9,725 bases of DNA from a candidate division TA06 bacterium (GTDB lineage Bacteria > Hydrothermota > DG-26 > E44-bin18 > JADFOU01). Below the pieces are notes generated by a model that was given only the letters and a program-made list of their open reading frames with translations, made no database searches and had not been told where the DNA came from. A program made the translations under genes and the position numbers. Of this stretch, positions 1 to 5,676 are shown piece by piece. The stretch lies in contig JADFOU010000059.1 of the NCBI GenBank assembly GCA_022562655.1, positions 1-9,725 of the forward strand. Direction: 5' to 3'. Position 1 is the first letter of the stretch, and each line of letters starts with the position of its first letter.

Positions 1-812
1 TCTTCCTCTTCCTGTACCTTCTGGTCAGCCTTCCCCTTTCCACCGTTCGAGCAAATCCGCAGGAGCCGCAGGAATCCACCCAGGGTCACAAGGACCTCTT
101 TGGCGATCCCCTCCCTCCGGGAGCGATTGCGCGTCTCGGATCCATCGCCTTCTATCATCCCGGCTCGACCACTGCCCTGGCCTTTTCTTCGGATGGGAGG
201 AGGGTGGCCTCGTCCGGCGGGGACACGGTTCGCATCTGGGACGTCGCCACGGGAAGGAAGATTCTCGAGATCGCGGGCCGGAGAACCGTCCGGGTCTTGG
301 GATCGCCCCAGTGGGACGTCTCCCGGCTGGCCTTCTCTCCTGACGGGGAGATCCTCGCGACGATCGCGGCCGGGGCACCGGTGCGCCTCTGGAACTCGAA
401 AACGGGGAAGGAGCTCGCGAACCTGAAGTACATCGCCCTGCGGGCGTGGGACGTCGCCTTCTCGCCCGACGGGACCACCCTTGCCATGAGCGGCTCTGGA
501 AGAGGCTTGGTGTTCCTCATGGATGTTGCCACCCGAAAGCCTCTCCGGAAGCTGGAAGTCAATCCCTCGAACCCCGACTCCGCGGGCTGGGCGGACCTCG
601 CCTTTTCCCCTGACGGGAGGACCATCGCCGCGGGGTCGTGGGGCGGCTTCATCACCATCTGGGACTGGCAGACGGGAGAGTGGCTCAGGCAGATCCAGGC
701 GTCCTCCCGCCGCGTTGGAAGCCTGGCGTTCTCTCCCGATGGCAAATCCCTTCTTTCCGGGAGCGAAGATAAGACCGTCAAGCTCTGGGACGTTGCCGAC
801 GCAAGCCGGTAA
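1..812 (+). CDS. Exported WD40-repeat protein, 5' end outside window
   Basis: The frame is open from base 3 to the TAA at 810-812 with no credible start inside the window. The first residues are hydrophobic (FLFLYLLVSLPLSTVRA) and look like the end of a signal peptide, so the protein is probably exported. Next comes a GDPLPPGAIARLG segment that I associate with Planctomycetes WD40 proteins. Five WD40 units follow, roughly at 165-275, 315-415, 440-545, 585-695 and 715-800. Each has an AFSPDG-like core, and most end in an IWD/LWD-type dipeptide (units 2 and 3 diverge: LWN, LMD). WD40 propellers act as scaffolds for protein contacts; no partner or catalytic domain is visible. Five units is fewer than the usual seven or eight, and the protein ends right after the fifth (LWDVADASR), so it may be truncated or unusually small. 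GC is high, unlike genes right of about 1950. WD40 identity is secure; function is unknown. Confidence 0.88.
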   Translation, partial: FLFLYLLVSLPLSTVRANPQEPQESTQGHKDLFGDPLPPGAIARLGSIAFYHPGSTTALAFSSDGRRVASSGGDTVRIWDVATGRKILEIAGRRTVRVLGSPQWDVSRLAFSPDGEILATIAAGAPVRLWNSKTGKELANLKYIALRAWDVAFSPDGTTLAMSGSGRGLVFLMDVATRKPLRKLEVNPSNPDSAGWADLAFSPDGRTIAAGSWGGFITIWDWQTGEWLRQIQASSRRVGSLAFSPDGKSLLSGSEDKTVKLWDVADASR

Positions 813-897
813 TCCCGTCCGTCTGATATCCGACCGGCGGTTTTCCGCAATTGACCTTGCCAAAAGCCGGTCCCTCCGGCAACGATAGTGACGTTGG

Positions 898-919
898 CTC
901 GTGCTGACGCGGCACGAGG
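898..919 (+). other. Perfect hairpin in spacer after WD40 gene
   Basis: CTCGTGC and GCACGAG form a 7-bp stem around a 7-base loop (TGACGCG). No T-run follows directly, so this is not a standard terminator. It is the first of several hairpins in the 813-1160 spacer and may be the 5' part of a structured transcript. Confidence 0.35.
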
Positions 920-932
920 GACTAGAGACCGC

Positions 933-1093
933 GAGGAGGTCGGAAGATGGCAAGCCGATCGAAGCGGACGTTCTAGTGAAAGGAGGTGGTTTAGTGGAAT
1001 TTAACTGTAGTAACCAGCGAGGTGGTTACGTCTGAAGACAGCCGGCGGGCTGTCAAACGTTGGCAGCCACCTTCTCGTAGAGATCGTTTCTGA
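933..1093 (+). other. Cluster of micro-ORFs and hairpins, candidate structured RNA
   Basis: Two tiny ORFs follow strong Shine-Dalgarno sequences at identical 6-base spacing. GAGGAGGT (933-940) precedes ATG 947 (MASRSKRTF, stop 974-976). AAAGGAGGT (979-987) precedes GTG 994 (MEFNCSNQRGGYV, stop 1033-1035). A third overlapping frame from GTG 1022 reads 23 codons to a TGA at 1091-1093, ending in a basic stretch (RRAVKRWQPPSRRDRF). The same DNA folds well: GTAACCA/TGGTTAC (1010-1016/1023-1029) and GACAGCC/GGCTGTC (1037-1043/1048-1054). A GCCACCT near 1066-1072 can pair with the AGGTGGT of the second Shine-Dalgarno (984-990) or with the copy at 1020-1026. This could be a translated leader, a small-peptide locus or a noncoding RNA; I cannot name a family. 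Confidence 0.35.
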
Positions 1094-1117
1094 TTTTTTG
1101 ATCTCGATTGCGAGTTA

Positions 1118-1159
1118 CAGGGCCCGATTGCCGTTGAGGTGATCGGGTCCTGATTTTTT
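1118..1159 (+). terminator. Rho-independent terminator
   Basis: The arms 1118-1129 and 1141-1152 form a stem of about 12 bp, including two G-U pairs, around an 11-base loop. It is followed at once by A and six T (1153-1159). This is a well-formed plus-strand terminator. It closes a transcript covering the micro-ORF/hairpin cluster, and possibly WD40 read-through. A smaller stem, GAGATC/GATCTC (1080-1085/1100-1105), lies just upstream with a T-run in its loop. Confidence 0.75.
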
Positions 1160-1215
1160 AGCGGTTAGCTTTTAGCGGTTAGCCGTTAGCTTTTGGCGAT
1201 TAGCGGTTAGTTGGC
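1160..1215. repeat. Heptamer tandem array (AGCGGTT/AGCTTTT)
   Basis: Eight consecutive 7-base units in perfect phase: AGCGGTT, AGCTTTT, AGCGGTT, AGCCGTT, AGCTTTT, GGCGATT, AGCGGTT, AGTTGGC. No coding content. The array begins directly after the T-run of the terminator. Confidence 0.85.
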
Positions 1216-1234
1216 GTCGACCAGGAGCGAAGGC

Positions 1235-1320
1235 TAATGACCGATGACGTTCATCGCCGTGGGGACACGGCGGCTCCGTAATGACCCATGACGAAGGAAT
1301 GACGAATTCCTAAGCCCGAA
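1235..1320. repeat. Heptamer arrays upstream of ogt (TGAC-type)
   Basis: Two short in-phase blocks: TAATGAC, CGATGAC, GTTCATC at 1235-1255, and TAATGAC, CCATGAC, GAAGGAA, TGACGAA, TTCCTAA, GCCCGAA at 1279-1320. The two blocks are 44 bases apart and so out of phase with each other. This style of TGACGAAGGAATGACGAA spacer is, in my recollection, common in Planctomycetes. The array ends 10 bases before the ogt start codon. Confidence 0.65.
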
Positions 1321-1330
1321 CGGATGTACC

Positions 1331-1855
1331 ATGCCGTGCGACGATGTTGCTATCATGCTGCCCAGTAGCCTGGGTTGGATTGCCCTGGTGCGACAGGGAA
1401 ACCTCTTGCAGCGTCTCACGTTCGGTCACCGCGACCCGATGCGGGCCGTGGCTGCCTTGAACCTCGACGCTTGGATCGATGCCGAGGTGTTCGAGACGCC
1501 GGCGGCCGATTCGCTTGGCGGACGCTTGCAGGCTTTCGCCGAGGGGGTACACGTCGACTTTTCGGAAGTCGAGGTGGACTTGCGCGATCGAACGCCGCTG
1601 CATCGCCGCGTGATCGCGCATTGCCGCCGTATCCCTTGCGGACAAACGCTCAGTTACGGCGAGTTGGCCGCCCAAGCTGGCGCTCCTGGCGCCGCTCGGG
1701 CGGTGGGCAACATCATGGCGGCCAATCGTGTGCCGCTGGTGGTGCCGTGCCATCGCGTCGTGGCCGCATCGGGCCACAACGTCGGCTACTCGGCCGGCGA
1801 AGGCGTCCGCACCAAGCTGCGCCTGCTGGAAATGGAGGCGCTGGCGGTTGCCTGA
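1331..1855 (+). CDS. ogt: Methylated-DNA--protein-cysteine methyltransferase (MGMT/Ogt)
   Basis: This 174-residue protein repairs O6-alkylguanine, and usually O4-alkylthymine, by moving the alkyl group irreversibly to its own cysteine. The active-site motif PCHRV is at 139-143, with the acceptor Cys140. The conserved helix-turn-helix/arginine-finger region precedes it (AARAVGNIMAANR, with Arg123 as the likely base-flipping finger), and Tyr109 lies in TLSYGELA. The C-terminal GYSAGEGVRTKLRLLEME matches the end of the family. Residues 1-75 are the usual poorly conserved N-terminal domain. Length is normal for the family. ATG 1331 gives full length but has no clear Shine-Dalgarno; the out-of-frame ATG at 1324 does not compete. 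It is a stand-alone gene flanked on both sides by heptamer repeats. High GC groups it with the WD40 side of the window. Confidence 0.93.
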   Translation: MPCDDVAIMLPSSLGWIALVRQGNLLQRLTFGHRDPMRAVAALNLDAWIDAEVFETPAADSLGGRLQAFAEGVHVDFSEVEVDLRDRTPLHRRVIAHCRRIPCGQTLSYGELAAQAGAPGAARAVGNIMAANRVPLVVPCHRVVAASGHNVGYSAGEGVRTKLRLLEMEALAVA

Positions 1856-1864
1856 GCGTTAAAT

Positions 1865-1899
1865 ATGACCAATGACCAATGACAAATAACAAATGACTA
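1865..1899. repeat. Heptamer array after ogt (ATGACCA/ATGACAA)
   Basis: Five in-phase units: ATGACCA, ATGACCA, ATGACAA, ATAACAA, ATGACTA. The units resemble the reverse complement of the array at 1961-2002, so the two form an imperfect inverted pair. Between them lies about 50 bases of GC-rich sequence with no recognisable gene, and the composition of the window changes within this interval. Confidence 0.8.
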
Positions 1900-1960
1900 A
1901 TTGCGGCCATCGACAGGGGGTCCTGGTGCGTTGGCGTCTTCTGGCCCAGTTTGTATTTTT

Positions 1961-2002
1961 CATTCGTTATTTATTTGTCATTATTCATTTGTCATTTGTT
2001 AT
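1961..2002. repeat. Heptamer array overlapping the YHS gene end (TTGTCAT)
   Basis: Six in-phase units: CATTCGT, TATTTAT, TTGTCAT, TATTCAT, TTGTCAT, TTGTTAT. On the minus strand the array encodes the last residues and the stop codon of the YHS gene and continues beyond it, so it abuts or has replaced the original 3' end of that gene. Confidence 0.8.
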
Positions 2003-2147
2003 TGCCTTTTACGTATTTTTCAGGTTCTATTTCAAAGGCAATTTTACAGCCGACAGCACAGAAATAGTAGGTTTTTCTTTTATACACAGTAGTCCCTTTC
2101 GCATCCTTCTCATTTACTTCCATCTTGCAAACCGGATCAATCGCCAT
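1992..2147 (-). CDS. YHS-domain metal-binding protein, 51 aa
   Basis: This small gene reads MAIDPVCKMEVNEKDAKG at its N-terminus and contains KRKTYYFCAVGCKIAFE. That is a complete YHS domain with the DPVC(G/K)M opening and cysteines at 7, 30 and 34. YHS domains are cysteine-containing metal-associated modules found alone or at the N-terminus of copper and heavy-metal P1B-type ATPases. The ATG at 2147 is preceded by GTGAGGG, an acceptable ribosome-binding site 4 bases upstream. The gene starts 22 bases after the stop codon of the P-type ATPase remnant on the same strand, which fits a former metal-efflux operon. The last two or three codons and the TGA lie inside a heptamer repeat array, so the C-terminus may have been trimmed. 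Probably a cytosolic metal-handling protein; whether it is still expressed is unclear. Confidence 0.85.
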   Translation of the reverse strand: MAIDPVCKMEVNEKDAKGTTVYKRKTYYFCAVGCKIAFEIEPEKYVKGNNK

Positions 2148-2169
2148 TTTTACCCTCACTTTAATAGGT

Positions 2170-2391
2170 CTATAGCCTAAATCTCCTCAACCTCAAAAAC
2201 TTGGCCACGATAAAGACAGAACTCACAGACATAGCGAAGTCGGCAAAGACAGGTTTTAATAGAATTCCGAAGAAGGGATACAGGATTCCTGCAGCCATGA
2301 GGATGCCCAGAATGTAGTCAATGAAGCCCAGCGGATTCAACGGACTTATTAAGGATACAATCTGGTTAATCTGCTTTTTCCGCTGACCCAA
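2170..2391 (-). pseudogene. C-terminal remnant of a CopA-type P1B ATPase
   Basis: The frame ends in GFIDYILGILMAAGILYPFF and then GILLKPVFADFAMSVSSV, followed by a short tail ending FLRLRRFRL. This matches the last two transmembrane segments and the LRLRRF tail typical of copper-translocating P1B ATPases (family pattern: FIYNILGIPIAAG, then AMSFSSVSVV). All upstream parts are missing: metal-binding domains, the CPC transmembrane site, the DKTGT phosphorylation site and the GDGIND hinge. The only in-frame start is a TTG at 2389-2391 with no ribosome-binding site, and the first 20 or so residues do not look like the family. The remnant lies directly downstream of the gamma-lyase stop (2403) and upstream of the YHS gene. 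Best read as a truncated pseudogene left by a deletion or rearrangement; a translated small membrane peptide cannot be excluded. Confidence 0.72.
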
Positions 2392-2402
2392 TTGAATTCA
2401 TT

Positions 2403-3683
2403 TTATTTTAGGGCCTGTTCCAAATCTGCAATGATATCCTCCACATCCTCAATGCCCACAGAGATTCGGATGAGTCCATCGGTAATCCCAATCTCCTCTC
2501 TCCTTTCCTTCGGAATGGAAGCATGGGTCATCATTCCCGGGTGCTCGATGAGAGTCTCTACGGCCCCAAGGCTCTCCGCAAGGGCACAGATCTCGACCGA
2601 TTTCAAAAACTTCTTGGCTGCCACTAACCCTCCATCCACTTCAAAGGAGATGACCCCTCCGAATCCTGACATCTGCCGCTTCGCAATCTCATATCCTGGA
2701 TGTTCTTCCAATCCGGGATAATAGACCCTTTCCACTTTCGGATGGGTATGAAGAAATTGTGCCACTTCCATCGCGTTCTTATTGTGTCGTTCCATTCTCA
2801 ACGCAAGGGTCTTGATCCCCCGAAGGGTAAGGAAGACATCAAAAGGACTTGGAACTGCCCCCACGGCATTTTGAAGGAACTTGAGCCTTTCATATATCTC
2901 TTGATCCCTCACCACGACACCACCCCCCACCACATCCGAATGCCCTCCCAGATATTTGGTCATGCTGTGGACCACAATATCCGCTCCATGCTCTAAGGGT
3001 TTCTGGAAATAGGGAGACATAAAGGTATTATCCACGGTAATTAACGGGAAGCGGGAAGCGGGAAGAAGAGAGGAACTTCGTGCTTCGTGCTTCGTGCTTC
3101 GTGCTTTTTGAGCAATCTCATGAACTCCATCAAGATCGGTGATCTTGAGAAGGGGGTTTGTAGGGGTCTCAATCCAGATCATCCGAGTCTCGGGCTTCAA
3201 AGCCTTCTTCACCTTCCCGAGATCGGAAGTGTCCGTAAAGGTGAAATCGAGACGATAATCCTTTAAGACCTGAGTGAAGAGGCGATAAGTCCCCCCATAG
3301 ACATCCTCAGAGACAACCACATGATCCCCTGACTTGAGGAGGTTCATCACGCAGGAGATGGCTGACATCCCGGAGGCGAATGAAAGGGCGCCTACCCCTC
3401 CTTCCAGAAAAGCGAGATTCTTCTCGAGGACTGTACGGGTTGGGTTACTGGTTCGTGAATATTCATATCCTTTCGCCTCCCCGGGACCTGTCTGGACATA
3501 AGTAGATGTTTGGTATATAGGGGTGACTACAGCTCCAGTGAGAGGGTCTGGCTCAACCCCCCCATGAATCGCCAGGGTCGAAAATCCCCATTTTTCCTGA
3601 CTCCTGACTTTAGACTTTTGACTTTGGACTTTGGACTTTAGTCTACTGTCTATTGTCCACAGTCTATCGTCTGCCTTTTTCAT
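2403..3683 (-). CDS. Cystathionine gamma-lyase/synthase with in-frame repeat insertions
   Basis: PLP enzyme of the Cys/Met metabolism family. It would split cystathionine to cysteine, 2-oxobutyrate and ammonia, or in the forward direction make cystathionine; lyase is favoured because its partner is a cystathionine beta-synthase. Visible motifs are YSRTSNPT (75-82), the SGMSA cofactor loop (104-108), ETPTNP (172-177), Asp218 in VDNTF for the pyridine nitrogen, the PLP lysine Lys243 in SMTKYLGGHSD, and MMTHAS near the C-terminus. The ATG overlaps the upstream stop (ATGA), implying translational coupling. At 426 residues it is about 45 longer than typical. Residues 4-30 come from a heptamer array (3595-3678), and residues 194-213 from two more arrays (3046-3110), just before Asp218. 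No other in-frame ATG, GTG or TTG precedes the conserved core, so the N-terminal extension should be translated. Catalytic residues are intact. Confidence 0.9.
   Translation of the reverse strand: MKKADDRLWTIDSRLKSKVQSQKSKVRSQEKWGFSTLAIHGGVEPDPLTGAVVTPIYQTSTYVQTGPGEAKGYEYSRTSNPTRTVLEKNLAFLEGGVGALSFASGMSAISCVMNLLKSGDHVVVSEDVYGGTYRLFTQVLKDYRLDFTFTDTSDLGKVKKALKPETRMIWIETPTNPLLKITDLDGVHEIAQKARSTKHEARSSSLLPASRFPLITVDNTFMSPYFQKPLEHGADIVVHSMTKYLGGHSDVVGGGVVVRDQEIYERLKFLQNAVGAVPSPFDVFLTLRGIKTLALRMERHNKNAMEVAQFLHTHPKVERVYYPGLEEHPGYEIAKRQMSGFGGVISFEVDGGLVAAKKFLKSVEICALAESLGAVETLIEHPGMMTHASIPKERREEIGITDGLIRISVGIEDVEDIIADLEQALK
3046..3110. repeat. Heptamer arrays inside the gamma-lyase gene
   Basis: Three GGGAAGC-type units (3046-3066) and four CTTCGTG units followed by CTTTTTG (3076-3110), separated by 9 bases. 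They lie within the coding sequence and translate on the minus strand to about residues 194-213 (ARSTKHEARSSSLLPASRFP), a segment foreign to the enzyme family. The inserted length keeps the frame. Confidence 0.88.
3595..3671. repeat. Heptamer array encoding the gamma-lyase N-terminus
   Basis: Eleven consecutive 7-base units in perfect phase, all ending in GAC or GTC: TCCTGAC, TCCTGAC, TTTAGAC, TTTTGAC, TTTGGAC, TTTGGAC, TTTAGTC, TACTGTC, TATTGTC, CACAGTC, TATCGTC. It sits between the start codon (3681-3683) and the first conserved residues of the enzyme, and it is read as a basic, Ser/Lys/Gln-rich extension. Confidence 0.9.
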
Positions 3684-5467
3684 CTCTTCTTTGCAATCAG
3701 AATAGTAGTGGACTCCGTTGAGACAAGACCATCTCCTGTCCTTTTTAATTCCTGAAGGAGTTCCTTTCGAAATTCATCTCGTTTTTCAGGAGGAACAAGA
3801 ATGTAATCCTCATTCGTATAGGTGTTCATTCGATCCAGATAGAGTTGAGGGGAAATAGGCTCTTTAAGGATCATGTTCAATTTTCGGTCAACCTCAAAAG
3901 CGTTAGAACGGAGAAGTTCCACCATCTCCCATTCTTCAAATTCCCTCACCCCTACGGCCTCTTGCGCTGTTGTCTTTCCGTAATCCTCCCTGTATCTGTC
4001 AATAACTGCTTGAAGGGCCTGATAAAATTCCTTGTAATTCTCAGGACAGCCAAAAATCAGTCCAAGTCTCCCTCCCTTTTTGAGAACCCTGTGACTCTCC
4101 TTCAAAAATTGGACAGGAGAGGGAATCCAGGAGAGGGTTCCACTGGAGACGACAATATCAAAACTCTCATTTCCAAACCGAAGCCTCAAACCATCTCCCA
4201 CCTCAAATTTTACATTCACTACCCCAATTCGTTTCGCCTTCTCGATAGACAGATCCACCATACGGTCCGAAACATCAATTCCCAATACCTGTCCACCCCC
4301 TATGTGCCGGGCGAGTTCTATCGCAAGATCCCCCGGTCCGCTGCCCACTTCTAATACCTCTTCATTCCCTTCAAGGTGGAGTTCCCTTTCAAGGGTGAGG
4401 AACTGAGCCATCCGAGAAGGGGTGATGAGGCGGTCATATTCAAGGGCGGTCTTATCATAAATTTCTCGGAGTTTTAGTATCCTTTCAGGAATGGGGTATG
4501 CGATGAATCGATTCTCCCGCATCCACTCATCGGAGAAGACCTTTGAGAGATACGCCCTCCCCGTATCCGGAAGAAGGGTGACCACCACCCTTCCTGAACC
4601 CATCCGTTTTGCGACCTTCACGGCTCCCCAAACGGCTGTACCTGAAGATCCCCCTGCCAGAAGTCCCTCTTCTTTGACCAGACGTCTTGCCATAATAAAA
4701 GAATCCTGGTCATTCACGACCAGGATCTCATCAATCAGAGAGAGATCCATCGTACCCGGCATAAAATCCTCTCCGATCCCTTCTACCTTATATTGATGAA
4801 TCTCCCCGTCCGTGCCATAAAATTTCTCATGGTAGATAGACCCTTCTGGATCAACCCCGATGATTTGGATCTTCGGGTTTTTCTCCTTCAAAAATTTCGC
4901 AATCCCGCTAACCGTCCCACCGGTTCCTAAGGTAACCACGAAGGCGTCCAATTTCCCATCGGTCTGCTCCCAGATCTCGGGCCCTGTCGTCTTGTAGTGG
5001 GCGATGGGATTCCCAGGATTGGCGTATTGGTTCGGGCAGTAGGTATTAGGAGACTCTTTTGCGATCCGATCTGCCACCCGGTAATAACTTCTCGGATCAC
5101 TCGGATCCACCTCTGTTGGACAGATGACCACTTCTGCCCCAAAGGCCTCCAGCAGGGCGATCTTCTCCTTGGAGACCTTATCGGGCATCGTGAAGATGAT
5201 CCGATAACCCTTCACAGCAGCCACAAGGGCAAGTCCCACACCAGTGTTTCCAGAAGTGGGCTCCACAAGCGTACCCCCGGGTTTCAAAATCCCTTTCCGT
5301 TCCGCCTCCTCAATCATAAAGGGTCCGATCCGATCCTTCACACTCCCTCCGGGTCCCATAAATTCACATTTTGCGAGGACCGTAGCGGACTCGGGTTCCA
5401 CAACTCGATTGAGAAGGACCATGGGGGTAGAACCCAAAAGATCCAGAACACTATTCGCAATCTTCAT
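3680..5467 (-). CDS. cbs: Cystathionine beta-synthase fused to a SAM methyltransferase
   Basis: A 595-residue two-domain enzyme. Residues 1-316 are a fold-type II PLP synthase: PLP lysine Lys44 in GGSVKDR, TSGNTG (71-76), phosphate loop GTGGT (181-185), GGSSG (272-276). VDPEGSI (205-211), EGIGEDFMP (229-237) and PDTGRAYLSKVFSDEWM (300-316) favour cystathionine beta-synthase (homocysteine plus serine or O-acetylserine) over cysteine synthase. Where animal enzymes carry a regulatory CBS domain pair, this one has a class I SAM-dependent methyltransferase (about 335-595): motif I VLEVGSGPGD (371-380), GIDVSD (396-401), FDIVVSSGTLSWI. The methyl acceptor is unknown. In Bacillus subtilis the separate genes yrrT (methyltransferase) and mccA/mccB share an operon, so the fusion mirrors a known association. 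No Shine-Dalgarno is visible: heptamer repeats reach within three bases of the ATG. Stop overlaps the gamma-lyase start by 4 bases. Confidence 0.92.
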   Translation of the reverse strand: MKIANSVLDLLGSTPMVLLNRVVEPESATVLAKCEFMGPGGSVKDRIGPFMIEEAERKGILKPGGTLVEPTSGNTGVGLALVAAVKGYRIIFTMPDKVSKEKIALLEAFGAEVVICPTEVDPSDPRSYYRVADRIAKESPNTYCPNQYANPGNPIAHYKTTGPEIWEQTDGKLDAFVVTLGTGGTVSGIAKFLKEKNPKIQIIGVDPEGSIYHEKFYGTDGEIHQYKVEGIGEDFMPGTMDLSLIDEILVVNDQDSFIMARRLVKEEGLLAGGSSGTAVWGAVKVAKRMGSGRVVVTLLPDTGRAYLSKVFSDEWMRENRFIAYPIPERILKLREIYDKTALEYDRLITPSRMAQFLTLERELHLEGNEEVLEVGSGPGDLAIELARHIGGGQVLGIDVSDRMVDLSIEKAKRIGVVNVKFEVGDGLRLRFGNESFDIVVSSGTLSWIPSPVQFLKESHRVLKKGGRLGLIFGCPENYKEFYQALQAVIDRYREDYGKTTAQEAVGVREFEEWEMVELLRSNAFEVDRKLNMILKEPISPQLYLDRMNTYTNEDYILVPPEKRDEFRKELLQELKRTGDGLVSTESTTILIAKKR

Positions 5468-5470
5468 AGA

Positions 5471-5547
5471 GGATTGGTTATTGGTAACGGGTAGCTGGTA
5501 AATCGAAATTCAATAATTTAACAATTTAACGAATCACCAATCACCGC
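5471..5547. repeat. Heptamer array forming the cbs leader
   Basis: Eleven in-phase 7-base units from GGATTGG (5471-5477) through TTATTGG, TAACGGG, TAGCTGG, TAAATCG, AAATTCA, ATAATTT, AACAATT, TAACGAA and TCACCAA to TCACCGC (5541-5547). It occupies almost the whole leader between the predicted promoter and the cbs start codon, including the place where a ribosome-binding site is expected. Similarity between neighbouring units is loose in the middle. Confidence 0.6.
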
Positions 5548-5554
5548 TTTTCAT

Positions 5555-5583
5555 ATTTTACTCAATGGAATCTTTCAAGTCAA
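5555..5583 (-). promoter_or_regulatory. Sigma70-like promoter for cbs-gamma-lyase
   Basis: On the minus strand TTGACT (5583-5578) is followed after exactly 17 bases by TAAAAT (5560-5555); each hexamer has one mismatch to consensus. Transcription would start near 5548, giving a leader of about 80 bases for the cbs operon. It lies downstream of the nifS terminator, so the two transcription units appear separate. I see no riboswitch in the leader. Confidence 0.65.
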
Positions 5584-5621
5584 GTCTAATCACTCGCACT
5601 GATCAATCGAGTAGGAAGTCC

Positions 5622-5668
5622 ATAAAATAACAGAAACCCTCCGGGAGTCGTTCCCAAAGGGCTTCTGT
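5622..5668 (-). terminator. Terminator after nifS
   Basis: On the minus strand ACAGAAGCCCT (5668-5658) pairs with AGGGTTTCTGT (5640-5630) over 11 bp with one G-U. The intervening loop holds a further GGGA/TCCC mini-stem. A T-rich stretch (TATTTTATG, 5629-5621) follows. It lies about 270 bases after the nifS stop and just before the cbs promoter. The plus strand lacks a following T-run, so orientation is minus. Confidence 0.65.
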
Positions 5669-5676
5669 CAGAGATC

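Noticed and set aside
155..850. Long minus-strand open frame of 231 codons
   Set aside because: It is antisense to the WD40 gene in GC-rich DNA; its repeated LPSGEKA-like phrases are the complement of the SPDG units, not an independent protein.
1310..1777. Minus-strand open frame of 155 codons
   Set aside because: Antisense to ogt, which has its active-site motif and family length; high GC explains the open complementary frame.
1893..2180. Plus-strand hydrophobic open frame of 95 codons
   Set aside because: It runs through a heptamer array and then antisense to the YHS gene; its hydrophobicity comes from the T-rich complement.
3595..3671. Possible CRISPR array
   Set aside because: Units are 7 bases with no spacers and they drift in sequence; there are no cas genes in the window.
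3845..4354. Plus-strand open frame of 169 codons
   Set aside because: Lies entirely antisense to the methyltransferase domain of the fusion gene, whose motifs are clear.
4997..5494. Plus-strand open frame of 165 codons
   Set aside because: Antisense to the beta-synthase domain; no recognisable domain.
5468..5560. SAM or SAH riboswitch in the cbs leader
   Set aside because: The leader is about 80 bases, made mostly of heptamer units, without the conserved cores or a terminator after the predicted start.
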